This document shows, piece after piece, positions 13,931 to 22,343 of a stretch of DNA of 34,553 nucleotides. Each line of letters opens with the position of its first letter. The first letter of the stretch is position 1. Under the pieces are notes generated by a model. That model had not been told where the DNA came from. It searched no databases and saw nothing but the letters and a program-made list of their open reading frames with translations. The DNA lies in NCBI RefSeq assembly GCF_035712445.1, contig NZ_DASTAT010000039.1, positions 1 through 34,553 of the forward strand, read 5' to 3'. Position numbers and translations under genes: made by a program. Source of the stretch: Oligoflexus sp. Its GTDB lineage: Bacteria; Bdellovibrionota_B; Oligoflexia; Oligoflexales; Oligoflexaceae.

Positions 13931-15790
13931 ATGATCCGATGGCTGATTCTCATCAGCTGGGTTTTTTCTCTTCAGATGGTTCAGGCCGCTGAGGAAGAAC
14001 CGACCTTTGTCATCGACGCGGATCGTTTCTCGGTGGGCCAGGCCCACGATTACCGCATCGGCAATTTCGAGCAGGAGCTGACCGAAACTGAACTGCTCGA
14101 TATCCTGAGGGAACGCCGCTACGAGAAGACCCATATTTTTGAAGTGAAGTATAATCAGAACCTCTATTTTTCCTATGTCGTCCATAACGTGAGCGGACGC
14201 GCGCAGACCGTTTACGTCCGCTTCCCGCTCTGGTTCATGAAATCCAACCTCTGGCTCCTGAAAGACGGTCGCCTCGTTGCCCTGAAGCGCTACCCGCGCT
14301 GGGGCGACACTTTCTATATAGATCTGCCGCCCGGCGTGCATCGCATGGTCGGGATGCGGCACTCCGCTTCGACCCAGACGGGTCAGGCCAAGGGCGTGCG
14401 GATGCTTGATTTTCAAACGCTCGAAGAGGAATGGCGGGGCATCGAGATGCTGCTGGCGATCGTCTATGGTGCGGTCGGGACCATGATCTTCTATAACTTC
14501 GGCATGTACCTCGTCCACCGTCGTATCTTTTTCGTCTTTTACATGCTCTATAGCGGAGCCGCGCTCTACGTCCTCCTCATCATCAACGGGTATATTCCCT
14601 ATCATATGCCTCATCTCAGCCTCGCTGGTTTTCTCGGCTGCGTCGCGCTCATTCTTTTCTGCAACAGCTCGCTCAACATTCGGCACAGATTCCCCAGGGT
14701 CCAGCGCGCCTCGCTGGTCTGTGGCCTGATCTGCCTGCTTTTATCCGCGTTCTCGATGGTCACCGGACATTGGCTTGGTTTTTCGCTGAGCATGCCTGTG
14801 GTGATGGCTTACTGTCTTCTGGCCTCGGTCGTCAGTTTAAGGTCGGGCTATAAACCGGCTCTTTATTTTGTGATAGGCTGGGGCGTGTTCCTCGTCTGCT
14901 GCAGCGTCGTCGTCATGAATATCGCCTTCTGGGGCTTCACGATCCTGGGCTACCTCGTCATCCTCGGCTTCGCGGCGGAGGTGAGCCTTTTCTCGTTCGC
15001 CATTGGTCAGAAGGTGCGGCTGGCCGAAGAGGAAGCGCTGCGGGCCAACGATCATGCGTTCAGTCAGCTGAAGAAAGTTTTCTATCCGCATCAGATCCAT
15101 ATGATGAAAGAAGGTCTTGCGTTGGAAGAGACCATGCCCACGAGTGAGCGCGATGCCTGTGCGATCTGTTTCGATATCGTCCGCAGTTCGTTGATTGAAA
15201 GTCATAGTGGCCGCAGCTTTATCGAGGATTCTCTGAAGGCCTGCGAATCGGCCCTGACCGAGCATTACGACGGTGAGTCCATGGTCGCGACTGGCTATCG
15301 GGTCAAGGAAATGGGTGATGGTTTTCTTTGCACCGTCGGTTATCCCTTCCGCACCGTGAATGGACAGGATACGGCCATGGGAGCGATGGAGTTGGCGCTC
15401 AATTTTGTGAAGATCTTTCAAAAGCAGGTAGACGAACTGGCGCCTGGCCAGCTGATTTTTTGTTCAGTCGGCCTGGCCTTCGGCAATATTCAGGGGCACT
15501 TTCCCAAAGTCGGCGTGGTGGAGTATGAGGTCGGCGGAAGGGCCGTGGATCTTGCGCAACGCTATGAATCCTTTCGCAAGCTGCACTTCCCCGACGGGCC
15601 GCCTGCTCATGTGATCACGGTGCATGCGGCGCTCTATCAGCAGCTGCCGTCCCATCTGCAGAAAAACTTCATTTCTGTCGATTTGCGCGCAGCGTCGGTG
15701 GTCATGCGTGATGATCCCGCGGCCACTCACGTTTATTACTGTCTCCTCTCGCCCGACGCTGTCCGCGATTCCCATCAGATTTCTGCCTGA
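13931..15790 (+). CDS. 7TMR-DISM receptor with class III nucleotide cyclase domain, copy 2
   Basis: The ATG at 13931 follows AAGGAG; the frame also opens at a TTG (13913) overlapping the previous stop, which I reject. The 619-residue product has a signal peptide, extracytoplasmic domain, seven-TM module (GAVGTMIFYNFGMYLVHRRIFFVFY) and cyclase domain in the same order as its upstream paralog. Metal aspartates D415 (CFDIVRSS) and D463 (KEMGDGFLC), K459 and R544 are kept. The purine-selecting Asp is Glu (E533 in EYEVGG) and the transition-state Asn is Asp (D540 in AVDLAQR). The copies differ from each other exactly at these positions. This suggests divergent specialisation after tandem duplication, perhaps one catalytic and one regulatory subunit or complementary half-sites. 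Confidence 0.88.
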   Translation: MIRWLILISWVFSLQMVQAAEEEPTFVIDADRFSVGQAHDYRIGNFEQELTETELLDILRERRYEKTHIFEVKYNQNLYFSYVVHNVSGRAQTVYVRFPLWFMKSNLWLLKDGRLVALKRYPRWGDTFYIDLPPGVHRMVGMRHSASTQTGQAKGVRMLDFQTLEEEWRGIEMLLAIVYGAVGTMIFYNFGMYLVHRRIFFVFYMLYSGAALYVLLIINGYIPYHMPHLSLAGFLGCVALILFCNSSLNIRHRFPRVQRASLVCGLICLLLSAFSMVTGHWLGFSLSMPVVMAYCLLASVVSLRSGYKPALYFVIGWGVFLVCCSVVVMNIAFWGFTILGYLVILGFAAEVSLFSFAIGQKVRLAEEEALRANDHAFSQLKKVFYPHQIHMMKEGLALEETMPTSERDACAICFDIVRSSLIESHSGRSFIEDSLKACESALTEHYDGESMVATGYRVKEMGDGFLCTVGYPFRTVNGQDTAMGAMELALNFVKIFQKQVDELAPGQLIFCSVGLAFGNIQGHFPKVGVVEYEVGGRAVDLAQRYESFRKLHFPDGPPAHVITVHAALYQQLPSHLQKNFISVDLRAASVVMRDDPAATHVYYCLLSPDAVRDSHQISA

Positions 15791-16102
15791 CCTTATCCCA
15801 TATTCCCAAAAAGAATATGATTATCGAAATAATTTCGACGACTCGAGCCAGCTTTTCAGGTTAGGGTGCAACGGATGGTTTGACAGGCATTTCAAAATAG
15901 GGCACTCTGAAAATCCACAAAAATAGGTCAAGACGATGATGGATAAATCACCCTCCTGTGTTGGATTGTTTGGTTGTTGAGGCGATCCGCTGGATGCGAT
16001 CCGCACGCAGTTTTTTTTCAAACACTTATCTTGATCTTTATTTAGAGTTGCCGACCGGCGTGGATACTGGAGGCAAATTTTCATCCTGAGAGGAATTGCA
16101 AG
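15791..16102. other. intergenic region with two palindromes and a direct repeat
   Basis: These 312 bases follow the cyclase pair. CATATTC (15799-15805) faces GAATATG (15813-15819), and a 15-bp palindrome TCGAAATAATTTCGA spans 15824-15838. Neither is followed by a U tract, so they look more like operators than terminators. Further on, GCGATCCGC occurs twice (15982-15990 and 15996-16004), followed within a few bases by a run of eight T. A GAGG ribosome site precedes the next gene. No protein-coding potential was recognised. Confidence 0.4.
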
Positions 16103-16891
16103 ATGCAGCCATCAGAGCTTTCTATTGTGGGAATCGGACATGGACAACTCGATCAGCTGACGTTGACCGGGCTCGCCCTGATTCGTGATGCCGACATCAT
16201 CATTCATGATGGTGAGGATGAAACCGGAATTGAAGCCGCATGGTTTTCTCATAAGCGTTGTCTCGTTCACACGCCCCAGTACGATGGCGCGGCGATGGAA
16301 CCGGAATGCCGCCGCATCGCCGAATGGATCCGCAGCGGGATGAAAGTGGTGCGCCTCAGCCACGAGCAGGTCGATCATAAGAAACGTTTGGATCGTGAAC
16401 TTTATTTTCTGCGGCGCTTCGGTGTGAAGATTCGCTTCGTCCCGAGCCTGCAGTCGCTGCACGATGAAGCCTGGAACCTGGGCCTGCCCTGGTTATCCGA
16501 AGCCCATCGCGGCAACTTCCGCATCATTCCCTCGACCCAGGTGCGCGGTGATCGCAATTTCTGGCGTTACCTCGCTGATGAGGCTCAGACGCTCGCGGTC
16601 GATGTGGGTCGTGGAAAAATCGAAAACTTCATCGAACGCCTTCTTCTCGCCGGCGCCGATCCCGATCGGCCGGTGGCTTTGGTCGCGCATCATCCCACGC
16701 AAAGCCCTGTCTGCTGGCTGACGACTCTTGAGGAAGTGGACGAGCTTTTACCGCAGTGGAAGCCGAACGCGGCGACTATTGTCTATATCGGGACCTGGCC
16801 CCACGCGATTCGGGACACGGAATCGAATCAGAGTTTCTGGGGATCTTTGGAGGCGGCGGCGGAGGTTTGGCTTCGTGCCCAGCGAGCATGA
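16103..16891 (+). CDS. divergent tetrapyrrole-methylase-fold (SUMT-like) protein
   Basis: The 262-residue protein resembles uroporphyrinogen-III C-methyltransferases in its opening LSIVGIGHGQLDQLTLTGLALIRDADIIIHD and in VVRLSHEQ followed by FLRRFGVKIRFVPSLQSLHDEA. The key motifs have drifted. The G-x-GPGD-x2-LLT glycine-rich signature reads GIGHGQLDQLTL, and the VRLKGGDP loop that binds S-adenosylmethionine reads VRLSHEQVD. It may therefore be a non-methylating relative or act on another substrate. The C-terminal half (VALVAHHPTQSPVCWLTTLEEV) keeps the second-domain pattern. No cobalamin or siroheme gene is nearby. The gene stands alone and converges on the M15 peptidase gene. Confidence 0.7.
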   Translation: MQPSELSIVGIGHGQLDQLTLTGLALIRDADIIIHDGEDETGIEAAWFSHKRCLVHTPQYDGAAMEPECRRIAEWIRSGMKVVRLSHEQVDHKKRLDRELYFLRRFGVKIRFVPSLQSLHDEAWNLGLPWLSEAHRGNFRIIPSTQVRGDRNFWRYLADEAQTLAVDVGRGKIENFIERLLLAGADPDRPVALVAHHPTQSPVCWLTTLEEVDELLPQWKPNAATIVYIGTWPHAIRDTESNQSFWGSLEAAAEVWLRAQRA

Positions 16892-16907
16892 AGACAGGCC
16901 TGGTGGA

Positions 16908-16929
16908 AAGCGGGGAATTTTCCCCGCTT
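16908..16929. terminator. perfect 10-bp inverted repeat between convergent genes
   Basis: AAGCGGGGAA and TTCCCCGCTT flank two bases, forming a GC-rich stem between the ends of two convergent genes. There is no strong U tract on either side, so it is a probable but not classical bidirectional terminator. Confidence 0.6.
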
Positions 16930-16935
16930 CTGATT

Positions 16936-17460
16936 TCAAGCTTTGATCGCCTGGTAGCGAACGACGCCACCCACGATTTTACGGGCGATGTTTTCCCGCT
17001 TGGGACGACGAACCTGGATGTGCACGATCCCGCGATCGTAGCTCATGATCACCTTATCAAAAGGCACCTGCATCTCGTCGAGAGTCTCGGCGATCCTCTT
17101 CAGCGACGCGCCTTTGCACATGATATCCACAGCGGCCTTGTCATCTTCCGCCATATGCCAGCTTTCGGGTGAACCGTACATCGCAGCGTTCAGTTCGCGG
17201 CTGCGGAAGCCGGACACGATCGTGATGTGCTTGCCGAGTTTTTCCTTCAAAGGATCCAGCACCATCGTGCAGAGATACTTGAGGTTCTCGATCTGCTTCT
17301 CACTCGGGGTGTTGGTGATGCCCTTCTTTCTTGCCAGCTCGGACCAGGTGAGCTGCTCAAGGGTGAAGTAGCGCGACAGCATGGGTTCCTCTTCAAACTC
17401 GCCTGCAAGCGGCAGAACCTCGACCATCGTTTCCACGAACTCTGTGTTTCTCGTCGCCAT
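16936..17460 (-). CDS. M15-family-like peptidase (phage endolysin / D-Ala carboxypeptidase type)
   Basis: The ATG at 17460 gives 174 residues; a frame start at 17529 adds a tail with no support. The core VSGFRSRELNAAMYGSPESWHMAEDDKAAVDIM matches the M15 zinc-peptidase signature SGFRS-x2-LN-x-A...S-x-H-x-G-x-A-x-D. Likely ligands are H102, D112 and H147 (VHIQV), with extra acidic residues between the first two. Relatives trim peptidoglycan peptides and many are phage or tailocin lysins. There is no signal peptide or membrane segment, so export by holin or lysis is implied, or it acts on cytoplasmic substrates. No other phage genes are nearby, so it may be a prophage leftover or a domesticated enzyme. 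Confidence 0.8.
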   Translation of the reverse strand: MATRNTEFVETMVEVLPLAGEFEEEPMLSRYFTLEQLTWSELARKKGITNTPSEKQIENLKYLCTMVLDPLKEKLGKHITIVSGFRSRELNAAMYGSPESWHMAEDDKAAVDIMCKGASLKRIAETLDEMQVPFDKVIMSYDRGIVHIQVRRPKRENIARKIVGGVVRYQAIKA

Positions 17461-17706
17461 AGTAGGGCCTTTCCTTTCAAACCATGTCTGGCAAGCAGCG
17501 ACAGGCTGCCTACACTTGAATCGTAACATCGGCCCTTATGACGTGCAATGGTGGCGCTTTGCCTGCCTCTGGGTAAAGTTTTCCGCCTGCATGTCTTCCC
17601 GAGGCCTTGCTGATTGCACACCCGGCGATTTTTGCCGACAATAAGACTCCTTCAAGACAGAACGTGGAAATCGTGTTAATGGTCTGTGTCCATCCAGGAG
17701 AGTTAC

Positions 17707-18462
17707 ATGGTTATGAAGAAAAAGTCTGGGCGCGCGTCGACAGCCGATCAACGTCAAACAGGGACCGGTCGCGCGTCTTCTCCCGATCAACGCCAATACC
17801 GATACTACGACTTGATCATGGCCGCCTTCGTCTGTGTGCTCCTGTGTTCGAATCTGATTGGCGTCAGCAAGGTCGTTACCGTTGCGGGTTTCACCTTCGG
17901 TGGTGGGAACCTCTTCTTCCCTTTGAGCTATCTCTTTGGTGACATCCTGACTGAAGTCTATGGGTATGCCCGCAGTCGCCGCGTGGTGTGGGCCGGGTTT
18001 GGTTCGATGATCTTCGCGTCGCTGATGTCCTGGATCGTGGTGACTTTGCCGGCGGCTGATGGTTATACAGGCCAAGCGGCCTTGGAACAGATCTTCGGTT
18101 CCACGCCCCGGATCGTGGCCGCTTCGATCTTTGCCTACTTCGTTGGCGAGCTTACCAACTCCTATATTCTGGCTAAACTGAAGGTTCGAACGGAGGGCCG
18201 CTTTCTGTGGATGCGGACCATCGGTTCCACACTCGGCGGCGAGGCCATCGACAGCCTTCTCTTTTATCCGCTCGCCTTCTACGGCACCTGGTCGAACGAC
18301 TTGCTGGTGAAGGTGATGTTAGCCAACTACGTGATCAAGGTCGGCTGGGAAGCCCTGGCCACGCCTTTGACCTATCGCGTCGTGAATTATCTGAAGAAGA
18401 AAGAAAACGAAGATTACTTCGATCGTGACACCAATTTCACACCATTCAGTGTCAAGGTGTGA
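17707..18462 (+). CDS. yhhQ: queuosine precursor transporter (YhhQ/QPTR family)
   Basis: The ATG at 17707 follows AGGAGAG at good spacing; an upstream in-frame GTG (17686) would start ahead of that site. The 251-residue protein has a 30-residue Arg/Ser/Thr-rich cytoplasmic N terminus and about six TM helices. It carries the family hallmark ELTNSYILAKLKVRTEGR with TIGSTLGGEAIDSLLFYPLAFYG. Family members import queuine or preQ1-type bases for tRNA wobble modification. I looked for a preQ1 riboswitch in the 246 bases upstream and did not recognise one. The gene is followed 19 bases later by the M14 peptidase and is probably co-transcribed with it, though no functional link is obvious. Confidence 0.93.
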   Translation: MVMKKKSGRASTADQRQTGTGRASSPDQRQYRYYDLIMAAFVCVLLCSNLIGVSKVVTVAGFTFGGGNLFFPLSYLFGDILTEVYGYARSRRVVWAGFGSMIFASLMSWIVVTLPAADGYTGQAALEQIFGSTPRIVAASIFAYFVGELTNSYILAKLKVRTEGRFLWMRTIGSTLGGEAIDSLLFYPLAFYGTWSNDLLVKVMLANYVIKVGWEALATPLTYRVVNYLKKKENEDYFDRDTNFTPFSVKV

Positions 18463-18481
18463 CAGCTCCAGGGAGATGCTT

Positions 18482-20245
18482 ATGGGTTTCAATTCCATTC
18501 TGATGATGCTGACCGTGACGCTGGCTTCGCCTTTGTCGGCGGCCACGGGTCCTGCATCGTTAAAAACCGAAGCGGAAAAAACCGACTGGAAGAGGACGGG
18601 GCGCTACAGCGAAGTCGAGCGCCTGTGTGAAGACTTCCCCAAAGTCTTTCCGAGGAAAGTGCTGTGCGAAAAGTTCGGCACCACACCGGAAGGGCGGCCG
18701 ATGCTGTCTTTGGTGGCTGGCGATGCAAAAAAACGCGATCGTCCGGTCATCCTTTTCCAGGGCGGGATTCACGCCGGGGAAATAGATGGCAAGGACGCCG
18801 GCTTTGTCTTTTTAAGGGAAGTATTGGAAGGCAAGCGCCTGCCTGGCGTTTTGGATAAGGCCACGCTGGTTTTCGTGCCAGTTTTCAACGTGGATGGTCA
18901 CGAGCGCTTTGGTAAAAACAATCGCCCGAACCAGATCGGGCCCGAAGAAATGGGCTGGCGCACGACCGCTCAGAACTTCAACCTGAACCGGGATTACCTG
19001 AAGGCCGATGCTCCCGAAATGCGGGCCATGCATGCGCTTTTGAATCGTTGGGATCCTTTGGTCTATGTGGATCTGCATGTCACAGACGGTGCTCAGTTCC
19101 AGCATGATATCGCGGTCATGGTCGAGCCTACGCTGGCCGGACCGGAAGCTTTGAAGAAGGCCGGACTCGCCTTGCGTGATCAGATCATGACGGATCTGAC
19201 TCAGGCTGGAAACAAACCTCTCTGGTTCTATCCGAGTTTTGAAAAAGACGACGATCCCACGAGCGGCATTCGCGCAGCTCCCCAGCCTCCACGTTTTTCC
19301 AACGGCTACTGGGGTCTTCGCAATCGTTTGGGAATCCTTGTGGAAACCCACTCGTGGCGCGACTACGGTCACCGCTGCCGTTCCACTATCGCGGCTTTGG
19401 ATTCCATCGTCAAAGCCAGCGCTGCAAACGGCCAGTCCTGGCGCGCCGCGGCCGATGCCGCCGATCGCGAGACGAGTCAGCTGGCCGGGAAGACAGCAAC
19501 TCTGAGCTATAAAAATAGCGATAAGACCGAAACCTTTGACTTCCTCGGCTATAAATACGAAAGACGCGATTCCCCGGTATCGGGTCAGTTGATGACCGTT
19601 TACGATCCCACGCAGCCGGAAGTCTGGAAAATGCCCCTACGAAAAGAGGTGATCCCAGGCCTCCAGCTCGTCGCGCCGGCATCCGGCTATATCGTGCCCG
19701 CGTCTTACCGGGCCCTCGTGGAACCGCGTCTTGCTTCGCATAAACTCCAGTTCCAGGTCCTGAATCAAAGCCAGGACGTACCGGCCTCCGTTTATCGCAT
19801 CATTGATGTGAAACTCGCCGGCAGCAGCTACGAATCCCACCAGAGAGCGGAATTCAAAGGTGAGTGGGGCCAGTCCCAGGAACGTATCGCAGCCGGTTCG
19901 CTCTGGGTTCCCATCGCGCAGCCGAATGCCATACTTCTGATGCAGCTGATGGAACCGGAAAGCTCAGATTCCCTCCTTGCCTGGGGTTATCTGAATGAAA
20001 TTTTCGAACGCAAGGAATACATGGAACCCTATGTGGCGGAATCCGTCGCACAGGAGATGCTGAAAAATCCTGAGATCAAACAGGAGTTCGAAAAACGGCT
20101 CGAAGATCCCGCCTTCGCAAAAAGCCCGCAGGCCCGACTCGACTTTTTCTATCGCAAGCATCCTGCTTTTGATCAGCGTTTGAATCGGTACCCCATTCTG
20201 CGCCTTGAAAAAGGTCCGCAGATTTTGACAAGCAAAGTGAAATAA
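18482..20245 (+). CDS. secreted M14 zinc carboxypeptidase
   Basis: I choose ATG 18482 because GGGAG lies 7 bases upstream; ATG 18476 directly touches that site. The 587-residue protein starts with a signal peptide (MGFNSILMMLTVTLASPLSAA). The M14 catalytic domain covers about residues 40-310. Zinc ligands are H97 and E100 in GGIHAGEIDGKD and H199 in YVDLHVTDG, substrate binding is at NFNLNRDY (166-172), and the general-base Glu is E289 in LVETHSWRD. The C-terminal 270 residues probably include a beta-rich accessory domain. It should remove C-terminal residues from peptides outside the cytoplasm, for nutrition or wall turnover. A strong terminator begins at its stop codon. Confidence 0.92.
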   Translation: MGFNSILMMLTVTLASPLSAATGPASLKTEAEKTDWKRTGRYSEVERLCEDFPKVFPRKVLCEKFGTTPEGRPMLSLVAGDAKKRDRPVILFQGGIHAGEIDGKDAGFVFLREVLEGKRLPGVLDKATLVFVPVFNVDGHERFGKNNRPNQIGPEEMGWRTTAQNFNLNRDYLKADAPEMRAMHALLNRWDPLVYVDLHVTDGAQFQHDIAVMVEPTLAGPEALKKAGLALRDQIMTDLTQAGNKPLWFYPSFEKDDDPTSGIRAAPQPPRFSNGYWGLRNRLGILVETHSWRDYGHRCRSTIAALDSIVKASAANGQSWRAAADAADRETSQLAGKTATLSYKNSDKTETFDFLGYKYERRDSPVSGQLMTVYDPTQPEVWKMPLRKEVIPGLQLVAPASGYIVPASYRALVEPRLASHKLQFQVLNQSQDVPASVYRIIDVKLAGSSYESHQRAEFKGEWGQSQERIAAGSLWVPIAQPNAILLMQLMEPESSDSLLAWGYLNEIFERKEYMEPYVAESVAQEMLKNPEIKQEFEKRLEDPAFAKSPQARLDFFYRKHPAFDQRLNRYPILRLEKGPQILTSKVK

Positions 20246-20285
20246 GAAGCTTTGATGACCCGTGCTCCGGCATGGGTCGCTTCTT
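20244..20285 (+). terminator. intrinsic terminator after the M14 gene
   Basis: AAGAAGC (20244-20250) pairs with GCTTCTT (20279-20285), and an inner GACCC/GGGTC pair extends the stem across a small internal loop. The stem overlaps the last base pair of the stop codon. The U tract is short but present. Confidence 0.75.
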
Positions 20286-20524
20286 TAGTCTGCGTCAATT
20301 TGCTAAGCCGCCTTCTATTGATCAAAATTAAACTCCGCAGCCCCGCGCGCGTTCCTTATATGCCTCACCACTTCGTTTAGATCCTGAATTAAGAATCCTT
20401 CCGTTGCATTTTACCGGCAAAGCTTGAAAAATAAGGCTTTTTCGGAGGGCAGGATTATCCATGGGCCAGGCGGGTCGCCGTGAAACTCGTCAGAATGCGA
20501 AGGCTTTCATGCCATGGAGACCCC
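20286..20524. other. AT-richer upstream stretch of the cellulase cluster, no gene seen
   Basis: Together with the promoter and operator this makes a gap of about 310 bases without a gene. I see no ORF with coding character or ribosome site, and no strong hairpin. Confidence 0.4.
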
Positions 20525-20553
20525 TTGACCCCTCGGTTTCACGCTGGTAGAAC
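20525..20553 (+). promoter_or_regulatory. probable sigma-70 promoter of the cellulase operon
   Basis: TTGACC (20525-20530) and TAGAAC (20548-20553) are separated by exactly 17 bases. They match the -35 consensus at five of six and the -10 at four of six positions. Transcription would begin near 20560, inside the palindromic operator, which is an arrangement suited to repression. Confidence 0.6.
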
Positions 20554-20556
20554 CTT

Positions 20557-20577
20557 TTTGTTAATTAACTTAACAAA
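20557..20577. promoter_or_regulatory. palindromic operator, probable ROK repressor site
   Basis: TTTGTTAA, five bases, then TTAACAAA form a perfect 21-bp dyad starting 3 bases after the -10 hexamer and ending 6 bases before the ribosome site. AT-rich TTTG/CAAA dyads recall sites of XylR/NagC-type ROK repressors. The ROK gene of this cluster is the obvious candidate, though this is an inference. I found no second copy in the gaps before GH1, ROK or GH6. Confidence 0.6.
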
Positions 20578-20592
20578 GTCAAGGAGGGGACC

Positions 20593-22329
20593 ATGCGATT
20601 AGGGGCACACACCATGAGTCTTGCCGCGGGAATGCTTGCATTGTGCAGCACCGGACTTGTCATGGCGCAGGACGTCGTGAGAAACGCGGGGCAGGCATAC
20701 GGCAGTTGCCGGGCACAGGGTCAGGACGCGACCATCGATGATATGGAAGATGGCGACGCGCGGATCAAAAACAGCGAAGGACGGCTGGGTGTCTGGTACA
20801 CATTCAATCCTGGCACGAACTGCCAGCAAACGCCTGTGGTCAGCGGTGATACGCGTTTTGTTATGACGCCTGATGCCAGCCAGGGAAGCCGCTACGTGGC
20901 CGCGACTCAAGGCCGCGGCTGCGAAGCCAACGGCTGGGCCGGCGGTGGCCTTGGATTTCGTTTCGCAGCGGAAGATCCAGGTCTCGGTGATCCCGTGGAT
21001 TGCAACGGCGGATATGATGCTTCCGCTTTCAAAGGTTTGACCTTCAGCCTGAAATCGCAGGGTCCTGTTCGTCTTCAGGTCTGCACCCTGGATGTGACGG
21101 ATTTCAATTGCCACGGCTATGACATCACCGCGAAGGTGGATGGCTATCGCAGCATCACTGTTCCCTGGACCCAGCTTTTGCAGGAAGATTGGGGCCCGAA
21201 CACCAAGCGCGTGCCCTTCAATCCCGCCCGCATCGTGAGCATTCAATTCAAAGCCACCACGCCCGAGTTCGCAGTGGCCGTGGATGATCTGAAATTCCTG
21301 CAGTCCAATCCCGGTGGTTCGACCGGCAATGGGCAGTGGTACGCGTACAAACCGCAGGATATCTACCGCGACCAGTTACGAACGGAATACGAAAACTGGA
21401 AGGCGAAGTACTTCGTCGACTGCGGTGATGGTTCGGCTGACATTCGTAAAAATGGTTCCGAGGCCGTGTCCGAGGGCACTGGATACGGCATGCTGATGGC
21501 GGTGAGCATGGACGATCGACTCACCTTCGATCGTCTTGCCACCGGTTTTCAAAAACGTCGCAATTCGCGTGGCATGATGAGCTGGCAGTTCTCGGTCTGC
21601 GGCGGCGTCTGGGGTGAGAACGCGGCGACCGATGGCGATCTCGATATCGCGATGGCCCTGGTCATGGCCGATCGCAAGTGGGGCGGCTACCGCTTTCTTG
21701 CGGAACCTTTGATCACCGCTCTGAAGCAGTTCGGCACTTCCGAATGCGATGGCCGTCTGGTTCTGCGTCCCGGTGATATGTGGGGCGGCTGCCGCGATGG
21801 TGTCGATCAACGGCTGAATCCTTCCTATTTCGCGCCGGCTTACTATCGCGTCTTTGCCAGCTATCTGCCGAATCAGGCCGATGTCTGGAACACCTTGGCC
21901 CGCGATAGCTATGTGCTGCTCGATCTTTACCAAAGGAACATGGGCGGTCTTCTGCCCGATTGGTCGTATTCCAATGGGGCGACGGCGGGGAACTATGGGT
22001 ATGAAGCCTGTCGCGTGCCCTGGCGGATCGGAACTGATTTTGCATGGCATGGAAAACCGGAAGCGGCGAATGTGCTGAAAAATCTCTATGATTATGCAAA
22101 TTCCCGCGGCGGTCCTGTGCAATCAGTGGATCAGAAGAATAGCTGCTTTATCGGCGGCCTTGCTTTGACGGCCACCGCTCGGGATCAAAACGCCGCCGAC
22201 CAGTGGTATCGCGACTGGATCAGCAACATTCCGCAAGCGCCTGATCCTCAGGTCGGTGATAATCCCTACTATCAGGGAACACTGCGTGTGCTTTACCTGC
22301 TGCTGGCCGGCGGACTGCTGCAGCCTTAA
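20593..22329 (+). CDS. secreted GH8 endoglucanase with N-terminal CBM-like domain
   Basis: The 578-residue protein starts with a signal peptide ending near LVMAQ, behind a strong AAGGAGGGG ribosome site. An N-terminal beta-rich domain (about 40-235) has DDMEDGD and a late AVAVDDLKF strand, like CBM11-type carbohydrate-binding modules, and four cysteines. A Gly/Ser linker (GGSTGNG) leads to a GH8 catalytic domain (about 250-578). That domain carries SEGTGYGMLMAV (E294, likely general acid), ATDGDLDIAMAL (D347/D349 region) and YEACRVPWRIGTD. GH8 enzymes cut beta-1,4-glucans with inversion. It is the first gene of the cluster and the one under direct promoter control. BcsZ-type cellulases of cellulose-synthase operons are also GH8, but no bcs genes are here and the added module favours degradation. 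Confidence 0.92.
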   Translation: MRLGAHTMSLAAGMLALCSTGLVMAQDVVRNAGQAYGSCRAQGQDATIDDMEDGDARIKNSEGRLGVWYTFNPGTNCQQTPVVSGDTRFVMTPDASQGSRYVAATQGRGCEANGWAGGGLGFRFAAEDPGLGDPVDCNGGYDASAFKGLTFSLKSQGPVRLQVCTLDVTDFNCHGYDITAKVDGYRSITVPWTQLLQEDWGPNTKRVPFNPARIVSIQFKATTPEFAVAVDDLKFLQSNPGGSTGNGQWYAYKPQDIYRDQLRTEYENWKAKYFVDCGDGSADIRKNGSEAVSEGTGYGMLMAVSMDDRLTFDRLATGFQKRRNSRGMMSWQFSVCGGVWGENAATDGDLDIAMALVMADRKWGGYRFLAEPLITALKQFGTSECDGRLVLRPGDMWGGCRDGVDQRLNPSYFAPAYYRVFASYLPNQADVWNTLARDSYVLLDLYQRNMGGLLPDWSYSNGATAGNYGYEACRVPWRIGTDFAWHGKPEAANVLKNLYDYANSRGGPVQSVDQKNSCFIGGLALTATARDQNAADQWYRDWISNIPQAPDPQVGDNPYYQGTLRVLYLLLAGGLLQP

Positions 22330-22343
22330 AGGGAGCCTGGGCC

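Noticed and set aside
17461..17706. preQ1 riboswitch ahead of the queuosine-precursor transporter
   Set aside because: No recognisable preQ1-I, -II or -III core; only a weak CGGC/GCCG hairpin near 17630 was seen.
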